Source: Stenotrophomonas sp. 24(2023)
Lineage (GTDB): Bacteria; Pseudomonadota; Gammaproteobacteria; Xanthomonadales; Xanthomonadaceae
Reading direction: 5' to 3'
NCBI RefSeq assembly: GCF_030913365.1
Contig: NZ_CP133160.1
Coordinates: 4,068,001-4,132,000 of the forward strand
Length of the DNA: 64,000 nucleotides
Shown one piece after another: positions 48,669-56,323 of this stretch. Within the stretch, counting starts at the first letter, position 1. Every line of letters starts with the position of its first letter. The notes under the pieces were generated by a model. That model saw only the letters and a program-made list of their open reading frames with translations, had not been told where the DNA came from and ran no database searches. A program made the translations under genes and the position numbers.

Positions 48669-49754
48669 ATGAAAGAAATTTCTACAATCCCCGCACTTGC
48701 CGCGACAGCCACCCGCCTGGAACTGCCCGAACAGCTGGCCCAACAGGCTGCCGATGCGGTCCGCGAGCTGCTCGCCGAAGCGGCAGCCGAGAACACGACC
48801 CGCAGCTACACCAGCGCCCTGCGCTACTGGGCTGGCTGGCACGCGGCGCGCTACGGCATCGAGTTGGCCTTGCCGGTACCCGAAGCCATCGTGCTCCAGT
48901 TCGTAGTCGATCACGTACAGCGCCGCTCGACCGACGGCGAATTGGCCTGGGAACTTCCCCCAGCTGTCGACCAGGCCTTGGTGGCCGCTGGCCTCAAAGC
49001 CAAGGCCGGCCCGTGGACCTTGGCCACCGTGCGCCATCGCGTTGCTGTGCTGTCCACCGCGCACCGCCTCAAGCGAGTGGCTAACCCCTGCGAGCAGCCG
49101 GCAATCCGCACCGTGCTCAGTCGCGCGGCGCGGGCCGCGGTCAAGCGCGGCGAACGCCCACGCAAGAAGACTGCGATCACCCTGTCCGAGTTGGAGGCCA
49201 TGTTGGATACCTGCGACGACAGCCTGGAAGGAATCCGCGATCGCGCCCTACTCTGCTTCGGGTTTGCCAGTGGCGGCCGCCGGCGTAGCGAGATCGCTGC
49301 GGCCGACCTGCGCGACCTGCGCCGTATTGGCGAGGCGGGCTATATCTACCGACTGGAGCACAGCAAGACTCAGCAGACCGGGGTTACGGCCTCCTCGACG
49401 CCGGACAAGCCGGTGCTCGATCGGGCCGCCCTCGCCCTGCAGGATTGGTTGGAAGCGGCGGGCATCACCGAGGGAGCCATCTTCCGGCGGCTATGGAAAC
49501 AGCGGGTGGGCCCTGCCCTGTCCCCGGCCGCTGTGGGCGAGATCGTGCAGCGGCGAGCGCGCTTGGCCGGGCTGGAGGGGGATTTTGGCGGGCACAGTCT
49601 GCGGTCGGGGTTCGTGACCGAGGCTAGTCGTCAGGGCGTGGCATTGCCGGCGATCATGCAGCTGACGGAGCACCGGTTGGTATCGAGTGTGATCGGGTAT
49701 TTCCAGACGGGCGGTGCTACGGCAAATCCCGCTGCTCGCCTACTGGAAGATTGA
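48669..49754 (+). CDS. Tyrosine recombinase (site-specific integrase, TnpS-like)
   Basis: 361 residues. The N-terminal SAM-like core-binding domain (AENTTRSYTSALRYWAGWHAARYG) is followed by the catalytic domain with Arg I in SGGRRRSEIAAADLRDL, the His-x-x-Arg box in FGGHSLRSGFVTEAS, and the His/Tyr box TEHRLVSSVIGYFQTG with nucleophile Tyr. All key residues are present, so it is probably active. Divergent from the KfrA-like remnant, as TnpS and TnpT are in Tn4651-type elements; here the usual intergenic res region is missing. It is probably the enzyme, or a fossil, of the event that brought in the island beside dif. Confidence 0.85.
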   Translation: MKEISTIPALAATATRLELPEQLAQQAADAVRELLAEAAAENTTRSYTSALRYWAGWHAARYGIELALPVPEAIVLQFVVDHVQRRSTDGELAWELPPAVDQALVAAGLKAKAGPWTLATVRHRVAVLSTAHRLKRVANPCEQPAIRTVLSRAARAAVKRGERPRKKTAITLSELEAMLDTCDDSLEGIRDRALLCFGFASGGRRRSEIAAADLRDLRRIGEAGYIYRLEHSKTQQTGVTASSTPDKPVLDRAALALQDWLEAAGITEGAIFRRLWKQRVGPALSPAAVGEIVQRRARLAGLEGDFGGHSLRSGFVTEASRQGVALPAIMQLTEHRLVSSVIGYFQTGGATANPAARLLED

Positions 49755-49773
49755 CGGCCCAGAGCGGGCTACG

Positions 49774-49797
49774 GGCGCGCGTTAATCGATGCGCGCC
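49774..49797. terminator. Hairpin after the recombinase gene
   Basis: Stem GGCGCGC/GCGCGCC (49774-49780 with 49791-49797), 10-nt loop, 20 bases after the recombinase stop. It may end that transcript before the ABC-3C operon, or be part of a recombination site. Confidence 0.4.
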
Positions 49798-49859
49798 GCT
49801 CCACCTCCAATGGCTTATCCTGTGGCTGCTGGACCTGTACTACCGCCAAGGGAGGGGGC

Positions 49860-50993
49860 GTGGCCACAAGTAAACCAGGCAAGGGAGCCGGTGCGCCGCT
49901 ATCAGCGCTACCGGCGCCGACCCCTTGGCCTAATGCGAATGCACGCCTTCTTGGCGTGGGGGCGGGACTACCCGTGCAGCCGCTGGATCGGCTGGCTCAG
50001 TTCAGCGCGGCAGATTTCGAGCGCTTCACGCTTGAGTGGGCATCTGACTACCTCTCGACGCAAGTTGAGGTCGCTGAAGCTCAGCAGCGCGGCGGTGCCG
50101 GCGACAAGGGGAGGGACGTAGTCGTGTGGCTTGATCCCTCGGGGACAGAGCCGCGCCGCTGGAAGCTATATCAGTGCAAGCACTACGGCGACCGTCTGGG
50201 CCCCGGCGTCGCGGCGGGTGAGATCGCCAAGGTTCTCTATTACACGCTCCAAGGCGACTACACATCGCCTGAAGAGTATTGGTTTGTCACTCATAAGGGC
50301 ACGACTTCTACTCTTCAGGATCTCTTGGATGATCCAAAGAAGCTGCGCGATTTCGTAACTGAGAACTGGGGCAAACACTGCGCGGGGGCGATTACATCCA
50401 AGGCAATAGTGGCTCTCACTAAGGAGATGAAATGCCACATTGCCTCGTTTGACTTCAGCATTTTCAAAGCGAAGCAGCCGCTTGAGCTCATCTCCGAGCA
50501 TGCTCAAACCAGGTACCACCTGACCGTATTCGGTGCGCCGCTGATAGAAAGGCCGCCTCCGCCGGAGCCCCCTTCATCGGTTGCGCCAACAGAGTCCGGC
50601 TATATCACCCAGTTGTTCGAAGTTATTGGGGAGGCGATGGAAGTAACTATCAGCGCCCCCAGCGACTTCATACATGTATCCTCTTACAAGGGCATTTTTG
50701 AGCGCTCTCGTATTACTTTTTACTGCGCTGAGGGCCTTAAAGAGCTGGCCCGAGATCAGATGGCCGATCCAGCGTTCTTTGAAACTCTGCTCGGCGAGTT
50801 CCGGGAGGGCCTGTACTACACATACACGACAACCGGTCAAACCGGATTGAATCGCCTCAAAGACACTGTGAAGGCGGCCCAGTCGCTACAGCTCGGTGGG
50901 CACGTGTTGGCCCCTCATGTGCAAGCGAAGGACCGCGAGGGCATGTGTCACCAGATGGCCAATGAGGGCATTCTGAAGTGGTGCGTCACATGA
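49860..50993 (+). CDS. ABC-3C system effector: PD-(D/E)XK nuclease domain protein
   Basis: 377 residues from GTG 49860, preceded by AAGGGAGG. A low-complexity N-terminus (1-45) is followed by a restriction-endonuclease-like domain: DFERFTLEWASDYL (Glu59), AGDKGRDVVVW (Asp86) and WKLYQCKHY (Gln105-Cys-Lys107), the E...GxD...QxK arrangement of Mrr-like nucleases. The C-terminal half (about 200-377) is the kind of domain that tethers ABC-3C effectors to the middle component. Its stop overlaps the next start (ATGA). In ABC-3C systems this is the toxic effector triggered by the ATPase; here the predicted action is nucleic-acid cleavage (inference). Confidence 0.82.
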   Translation: MATSKPGKGAGAPLSALPAPTPWPNANARLLGVGAGLPVQPLDRLAQFSAADFERFTLEWASDYLSTQVEVAEAQQRGGAGDKGRDVVVWLDPSGTEPRRWKLYQCKHYGDRLGPGVAAGEIAKVLYYTLQGDYTSPEEYWFVTHKGTTSTLQDLLDDPKKLRDFVTENWGKHCAGAITSKAIVALTKEMKCHIASFDFSIFKAKQPLELISEHAQTRYHLTVFGAPLIERPPPPEPPSSVAPTESGYITQLFEVIGEAMEVTISAPSDFIHVSSYKGIFERSRITFYCAEGLKELARDQMADPAFFETLLGEFREGLYYTYTTTGQTGLNRLKDTVKAAQSLQLGGHVLAPHVQAKDREGMCHQMANEGILKWCVT

Positions 50994-51502
50994 TGAACAA
51001 TGACACAACCTCACCACGACCTCCGCGCCCTTTCAACACGCCCTTGGAGTGCGGCCTTCGAACGCTATTTGTTCTGAATGCCACCAATGGAGCAACGTTA
51101 GATCTCCAACGGCTCGTTTCATATGACTATCTCCTTGTTCACTCCGGCGACATACCTCATGGCCCGCCCAGCCTGCATCCAGCTGTGCCTCTTCGTGGAA
51201 CAGAGCTTCTGGTTAAACGTGACCTGGTGCGCGCCGGATTGAATCAGATGTTCAGCCGTGAGTTGCTCATGAAAAGCTTCGATCGTACGGGAATCATGTA
51301 TAGAGCAACGGCGCTAACGGCAGCTTTTGTTGGCCTGCTCAAGTCCGACTACGCCACAGCACTTCGCTACAGAGCAGAATGGATCGTATCGAACTTCGGA
51401 AGCGATTCAGACGAAGAGCTAAACGCCTTTATGTCGGCCAATGTGGGCAAATGGGGAGCCGAGTTTGAGCGGCTTACTGCGCTACGCGATCTGGAGTTGT
51501 AA
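50990..51502 (+). CDS. ABC-3C system middle component (MC2-like)
   Basis: 170 residues from the ATG at 50990, overlapping the effector stop. Recognisable wording of the middle-component family: RPFNTPLECGLRTLFVLNA, LDLQRLVSYDYLLVHSGDI, GPPSLHPAVPLRGTELLVKRDLVRAGLNQMF, ATALTAAFVGLLKSDYATALRYRAEWIV. It is predicted to fold as a winged-helix-like adaptor bridging effector and ATPase. The 4-bp overlap upstream and the 4-bp gap downstream keep the three genes in stoichiometric coupling. Confidence 0.82.
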   Translation: MMNNDTTSPRPPRPFNTPLECGLRTLFVLNATNGATLDLQRLVSYDYLLVHSGDIPHGPPSLHPAVPLRGTELLVKRDLVRAGLNQMFSRELLMKSFDRTGIMYRATALTAAFVGLLKSDYATALRYRAEWIVSNFGSDSDEELNAFMSANVGKWGAEFERLTALRDLEL

Positions 51503-51506
51503 AGCG

Positions 51507-53342
51507 ATGTTTCAATTACGAAAGCTCGTATTGCGTGGCGCCGGTGTTATGGATGCCATGGAAACCTTCGAACCGGGCGGGAACATTCTTGCGGGCGAGT
51601 CCGACACCGGAAAGAGCTACCTGCTTCACTGCATTGACTACGTCTTCGGCGCAGATGAACTACGGAAGCGAATCCCCGAGGCCGAAGTGTATTCGGATAT
51701 TTTCGTCGAGCTAGAGAACTCGGCCGGAGAATTCCTGACGCTCAAGCGCCACTTGGCTGGAGGAAAGATCGCCGTCTACCGATCCAAGTTCGAATCCATG
51801 AGCGCAACCCAGCCCGAGGTCGTGACCTCCAAGCGTGGGAAGGGTAAAGGCATCAAAGACATCTCGGCTGTCCTCTTTCCTTTTGCGGGGATCTCTGAGG
51901 CGGTGCTCCGCAAGAATAACCGCGGGGCGACTCAGCGTCTCTCTATGCGGATGTTTCTTCCGGTGCTCTTAATTGACGAGATCGCTGTTATTGATGAGCG
52001 CTCGCCGGTACTTGGGAAGAGTGGATTTAGTGAGACCGCACACAAGCGCACTTTCTCTTTCATGCTTTCCGGGAAGGATGACGAGGGAATTGTAACCAGC
52101 GAAGAACAGGTGCTTGTAAAGGCGCGCTCTACTGCGCAACTTGGCGTTATCACGGAACTTCTGGCGCCTCTTGAAGAGCGCGCGGCAAGACGCCAGTTTG
52201 CGTCGCCCTTGGCTTCCGAAGAGATTCACGAAGCGATTAACAGCATTAGTGACCACCTCACGTTGATCACCGACGAGCGGACAAATCTCTATTTAGAGCG
52301 AGAGGCGTCCACCGCAGAGCTGAACCGAGCTGAGTACCAAGTCATTGCTTTGAAAGAACTACTGTCGCGGTACCACTTGCTTGATGGCCGCTATGCCTCG
52401 GACTTGGAGCGCCTTGACTTCGTAGCCGAGGGCGCTCACTACTTCAAGGAGTTGCAGGATACGCGTTGCCCTCTTTGCGATCAGGTCATGGACGGCGCTC
52501 ATGAACACTCCGCTGAAGCATCTGCGGAGAGTGTCCACCAGTCAGCGCGGGCGGAGGCAGGAAAGATTCTCGGGCATCGCGCGGACTTGGCGGAGACTAT
52601 TGAGGCCGTCACTTCACGCATGCAAGAGCAGGCCATGCAAGCCGCTGCGGCTAAAGCAAACCTATCGCGAATTGAAGATAGGCTTACTCAGGTAATAATT
52701 CCGTCCTTCACCGAAGTCGCCGCCCGTCTCGACGACCTGGTCAGTCATAGAATTGAGCTTGAGCGCGCCAATAGCGAGCGTGATCAGATTCGCAACCTCA
52801 GCGAGCTCAAGCGACAGATCGAGACCGCGCTGGACACGAAGGAAGAGAAGGAAACGTGGCAACAGTTGCCCGCAAAGGCACTGCGAGACCTCTGCTCCGA
52901 GATTGAGGCCATCTTGGGCGAGTGGAGCTGGAAGGGTCCGGGACGAGTAGATTTCGACCAGAAGGAGTATGACATTGTTGTGGATGGTCAATCTCGCCAA
53001 TCGCACGGCAAGGGCGTTCGCGCGGTCCTCTATGCAGCTTTCGCGATAGGGCTTCTTCGGTACTGCAGGAGTAAAGGCACGCCCCACCCCGGCATGGTGA
53101 TAATTGACTCACCGCTGACGAGCTACAAAAAAGGGAAGTCCAGTTCTACTGGTGATGGCCCAGTTGACCCCGGAATCGAGGCCTCCTTCTGGGAATCGAT
53201 GGCGGGCCTCGATGATGGAATTCAGGTTGTCATCGTCGAGAACAAAGAGCCGCCCCAAGACGTAGCCGAAAAAGTCCACTATCAGTGGTTCGCAGGCGAC
53301 GCCGCAAAGCCGGGCGAACGCGCCGGACTGATTCCCCGGTAA
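51507..53342 (+). CDS. ABC-3C system ATPase, Rad50/SMC-like (DUF3732-type) with zinc hook
   Basis: 611 residues from the ATG at 51507. Walker A GESDTGKS (residues 30-37), long coiled-coil arms (about 200-310 and 335-465) around a Cys-Pro-Leu-Cys hook (321-324), a signature-like SHGKGVRAVLYAAFAIGLLRY, and Walker B MVIIDSPLTSYKKGK (Asp534) where the usual DE is DS, as in DUF3732 ATPases. The ATPase presumably senses DNA or nucleoprotein structures and licenses the nuclease effector. It is intact, and the operon is lower in GC than the chromosome. Confidence 0.87.
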   Translation: MFQLRKLVLRGAGVMDAMETFEPGGNILAGESDTGKSYLLHCIDYVFGADELRKRIPEAEVYSDIFVELENSAGEFLTLKRHLAGGKIAVYRSKFESMSATQPEVVTSKRGKGKGIKDISAVLFPFAGISEAVLRKNNRGATQRLSMRMFLPVLLIDEIAVIDERSPVLGKSGFSETAHKRTFSFMLSGKDDEGIVTSEEQVLVKARSTAQLGVITELLAPLEERAARRQFASPLASEEIHEAINSISDHLTLITDERTNLYLEREASTAELNRAEYQVIALKELLSRYHLLDGRYASDLERLDFVAEGAHYFKELQDTRCPLCDQVMDGAHEHSAEASAESVHQSARAEAGKILGHRADLAETIEAVTSRMQEQAMQAAAAKANLSRIEDRLTQVIIPSFTEVAARLDDLVSHRIELERANSERDQIRNLSELKRQIETALDTKEEKETWQQLPAKALRDLCSEIEAILGEWSWKGPGRVDFDQKEYDIVVDGQSRQSHGKGVRAVLYAAFAIGLLRYCRSKGTPHPGMVIIDSPLTSYKKGKSSSTGDGPVDPGIEASFWESMAGLDDGIQVVIVENKEPPQDVAEKVHYQWFAGDAAKPGERAGLIPR

Positions 53343-53555
53343 CAGCCTCGATTGGCAAACCCGTCCCATATCGAACCGCCCGCCACTAACCGACGCAATC
53401 CTAGTGGCCATCGCGCGCTTGGTAGATGGCTCACAGACCGACGAGTGCGAGCCAGCCACTCGAACATCGGGTTTCAGATTGATAAGGCAAAGCTGGCTTC
53501 GGTAGATCTCGGTAGGCGATCAAAGCCTATTGGGTAGTCAAAGCTGGTTCGCCCG

Positions 53556-54047
53556 GTGCTGAGTTGGGCGCTGTCAATCGACAGGCCGTCCGGAGAAATT
53601 CTTGTCGCCGGACTGCTATCTACGGCTCAGGCTTACGGAGGCTTCCGCCCCGCTGCCGCGAACTACTGTGGTGCTGAGGAAATTGCCAACCTCTCAGCAG
53701 CCTTCGACCTACAGAGCGGGCAGTTGGGGGCTGGTGGCTCGCTCTGGCCCAAAGTCCTATCGCCGCTGGCCGCGGAGGAGCTAACTGCGGGACTTGGGGC
53801 TTGCGCGGAGAGGGCCCTTAGCGGCGCTCTCGATAGCCCCTTCGTTTCCGGTACCGCTAAGGACCTATGGAGGCTACCACCGCAATCGCTGGCGCTTGGC
53901 TTCGTGTCCGGCCCAGGCAGACACGCTAATCATTGGCTCATACCTTTGATGATGGTGGAACTAGAATGCCGGCAATCAGGGGTTCTCGGGCGCCCCTTAG
54001 AGGCGTCCTTAGTTCATAATTTGCCCAGTGACCTGGGGGGGGCATAA
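53556..54047 (+). CDS. Uncharacterised protein downstream of the ABC-3C operon
   Basis: 163 residues from GTG 53556. No recognised family. Moderately hydrophobic in patches (ILVAGLLSTAQAYGGF, HWLIPLMMVELE) with one cysteine cluster (NYCGAEE, GACAER). It ends five bases before the next gene, which suggests an operon with it. About 210 bp separate it from the ATPase gene. The coding status is likely, from length and tight spacing, but unproven. Confidence 0.45.
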   Translation: MLSWALSIDRPSGEILVAGLLSTAQAYGGFRPAAANYCGAEEIANLSAAFDLQSGQLGAGGSLWPKVLSPLAAEELTAGLGACAERALSGALDSPFVSGTAKDLWRLPPQSLALGFVSGPGRHANHWLIPLMMVELECRQSGVLGRPLEASLVHNLPSDLGGA

Positions 54048-54052
54048 GACGC

Positions 54053-55180
54053 ATGCGGGACGAACAGTACATACGCACAGAACTGGGTCTGCTGGTACCT
54101 CGCGGTTCGGTCGACTCAAAACAACCAGCAGCGCTTCCTGATGCCGACCTAGATGCTTCGGCCAAAACAACTGTCGGCCATAGCGACCGTTGGCTTAACC
54201 TCGCGTCTATTTTCATACAACTAGTGACTGTGGTTGTTCTGTGGCTAACGTTCAAAAACACAGTAATCCCTACCCAGCAGAAGGAGCTACTTGCAGAGCA
54301 AGTGGCAGGCCTCGAGCAAGATCGAAAGAAAACAGTGGCAGACATTGAGCACGGCAGACGCACAATGGAAAAGTTGAACAGCACCCTGTCCGGCCAGAGG
54401 CAAGAACTAAGCAGGCTGGAGCAGGAGCGAAACGCGCTCGAGATCGAGTCAAGACGAGCACATGCTGAAGCAATAGCCGCACAAGCCAAGGAGCAGGCCG
54501 CGCAGCTCTCAACAAAGTCCGCCCAGAAAGGCCTAACAGACGCAAGATGGAGAATCTTTTCAGAAGAGGCAAGCTGGCAAATTCTTCGTGCGGACACTGG
54601 AAGAACGTTAATCTACAAGCATATAAATAATGCTGCTGATTCCGCAAATTCAGCGGCGGAAAAGCAAACAGCGGCTCAGAGTATTGTTCGAGACATCGAG
54701 CTATACGAGAAAAATTGGCCCGACTACAAGACGCTCGTGAAGTTAACTGGCGATCACATCAGGGCGTTGCGCAGTCCGCACTACACGGTTGAGATGGCTA
54801 ACGAATTTGCAGATCAATTTGAAAAGGAGGGTGCTAAATTTCAATGCGAACGCCCCAATTTCGCAACAATGAAAGAGAAATACCTACTCGCTCTGGCGAA
54901 TGCTGGAAAAGAAGCAAGCGAAGAAGCAAAGCGACAGATGGATAAAATTCGGCGCGAGTACGCCGCAAGAGGCCAGACACCTGTATTCCAGGAGGGATGG
55001 GAGGAAAATGCGGCACGGATGAGTCTAATCGGCCTGGAGTACAGCGTTAAAAGGGACCTAACTAATGAACTGATTGAGCTCCCGAACGAATGCGAGCAGC
55101 GCTTCAAAGCCATCGGCGCAAAGTTTCTTGAGGAGAGGAGTGGAAGTCCACAGGCGCTACCGGACGACATTCTGTATTAG
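54053..55180 (+). CDS. Membrane-anchored coiled-coil protein of unknown function
   Basis: 375 residues. Cytoplasmic-looking N-terminus (1-45), one membrane segment (about 47-70, WLNLASIFIQLVTVVVLWLTF), a coiled coil (about 75-160, QQKELLAEQVAGLEQDRKK through EIESRRAHAEAIAAQAKEQ), then a globular C-terminal half. Start preceded by a G-rich run. The layout resembles membrane-sensor or effector partners in defence islands but no family is recognised. Lower GC and A/T-ending codons mark it as acquired. Confidence 0.7.
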   Translation: MRDEQYIRTELGLLVPRGSVDSKQPAALPDADLDASAKTTVGHSDRWLNLASIFIQLVTVVVLWLTFKNTVIPTQQKELLAEQVAGLEQDRKKTVADIEHGRRTMEKLNSTLSGQRQELSRLEQERNALEIESRRAHAEAIAAQAKEQAAQLSTKSAQKGLTDARWRIFSEEASWQILRADTGRTLIYKHINNAADSANSAAEKQTAAQSIVRDIELYEKNWPDYKTLVKLTGDHIRALRSPHYTVEMANEFADQFEKEGAKFQCERPNFATMKEKYLLALANAGKEASEEAKRQMDKIRREYAARGQTPVFQEGWEENAARMSLIGLEYSVKRDLTNELIELPNECEQRFKAIGAKFLEERSGSPQALPDDILY

Positions 55181-55280
55181 TTCGATGCGTCCCGAGAACA
55201 AGACTGGCACTCCAATAGATGCTGACCTTGCCGCCCGCCACCCCAGGCTAGTGCTGAACGGGTCGGGAGTTGCCCTTACC

Positions 55281-55313
55281 TACCCCCGATAAATTTGCCT
55301 AATCCCCTGCCCC
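55281..55313 (+). repeat. Direct repeat copy 1 flanking the 55.4-kb gene
   Basis: Contains ACCCCCGATAAA then GCCTAATC and a C-rich tail. It closely matches the copy at 56100-56127. The pair brackets the unrecognised minus-strand gene 55394-55936. Confidence 0.5.
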
Positions 55314-55393
55314 GCCAGTCCTCCCCGCCCGGCCAAGGCCTGTCGTCTTCCAGGGGCGCAGAAGCAATAGCTAGGTGCCCGCGTCATTAGCTC

Positions 55394-55936
55394 TCAGCGA
55401 GCATCCTGAGTCACGTAGTCTTGCTTTCTATCGTTCCACTCAAAGCTGATACTGGTAGCCGCAGACGATTCATCGGCGAATACGCTGAAGATGCCTATTA
55501 GGTCTTCGATCAAGAATTCGTAAGCCCACTTATGGCGCATGTAGTCGGAGAAGACGAGCATGCTCTTGAACGCGGTTCCCTCTGAGCATGTCTGCATCCA
55601 GTAGTAGTGAATGAGCTGGTTGCAAACATCGGGAGCGCTCAGCTCAGTAGTCTCTGGGTTTGCAATGTCGAATCGATCCTCCGAAAATCCTGTGCCTACA
55701 AGTGTGAATGGTTTGTTCCCGATCTTCTTGTAGCGAATTGCACGCAGTCGAACGCTGCGAGCATCATCATTGACCTTGGGACGCTCAAGTAAGGAGCGGA
55801 CCTGGAACGCCACTAGCATTAGACGGCGCTCAAACAGAACTAGCTGCTTCTCTGACCATCTGCGATATTTGCGGTGCCGCTTCAGCCACATCAGTTCTGC
55901 GCGCAGCTCTTGCCGCCAATAAGTTGATTCGATCAT
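55394..55936 (-). CDS. Uncharacterised island protein
   Basis: 180 residues from the ATG at 55936 (MIESTYWRQELRAELMWLKRHRKYRRW); a GTG at 55975 would add 13 residues. Basic N-terminal helix region, then LMLVAFQVRSLLERPKVNDDARSVRLRAIRYKK and a C-terminal part rich in aromatic residues (LIHYYWMQTCSEGTAFKSMLVFSDYMRHKWAYEFL). No family recognised. Lower GC than the chromosome, opposite orientation to the ABC-3C unit, and flanked by a pair of imperfect direct repeats, which suggests a separately acquired cassette. Confidence 0.6.
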   Translation of the reverse strand: MIESTYWRQELRAELMWLKRHRKYRRWSEKQLVLFERRLMLVAFQVRSLLERPKVNDDARSVRLRAIRYKKIGNKPFTLVGTGFSEDRFDIANPETTELSAPDVCNQLIHYYWMQTCSEGTAFKSMLVFSDYMRHKWAYEFLIEDLIGIFSVFADESSAATSISFEWNDRKQDYVTQDAR

Positions 55937-55975
55937 CCGTTTGAGGCCTGAGGTAACTGCAGCGTAGACTCTCAC

Positions 55976-56323
55976 TCAATGCACAATGCATCAACGGGCA
56001 ATGCAACCAGTCAGCAGGTTCGCCGGCCAATTGCGACCTAAAGCCTGCCGCCTGCTCGCGCCAGAGCGTCCGCTTGAGGAAAGGAAAGGGTGCCTGCCCC
56101 ACCCCCGATAAACATCCCTAATCGCCCTCCCTGCCGGGTGTCCGAGTAAAGAGCGTTCCACAGCACATTGGGTGCGCGCCGGCTTGGGGCTGACTAGAAA
56201 GGTAGCAGCAGAGGGAGGCCAAACGGACAAATCTGACTTCGCGCAACAGCAGGCGGACAAAGAGGCTCTGATGTTGAGCGTCCAGAGTCATTTTCCCGGC
56301 GCTCATGGCCGCTCGGACATGGG
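55976..56323. other. Intergenic right end of the island (no gene seen)
   Basis: About 350 bp with no convincing coding frame. It contains the second direct-repeat copy (56100-56127). It probably holds the right junction of the island with the ABC-exporter locus. No transposase, tRNA or second dif site was found here. Confidence 0.5.
56100..56127 (+). repeat. Direct repeat copy 2 flanking the 55.4-kb gene
   Basis: ACCCCCGATAAA followed by CCCTAATC and a C-rich tail; the counterpart of 55281-55313. Confidence 0.5.

Noticed and set aside
53352..53537. 61-codon frame between the ABC-3C ATPase and the next gene
   Set aside because: TTG start without a ribosome binding site and an Arg/Ser/Pro-rich translation without homology; treated as non-coding.
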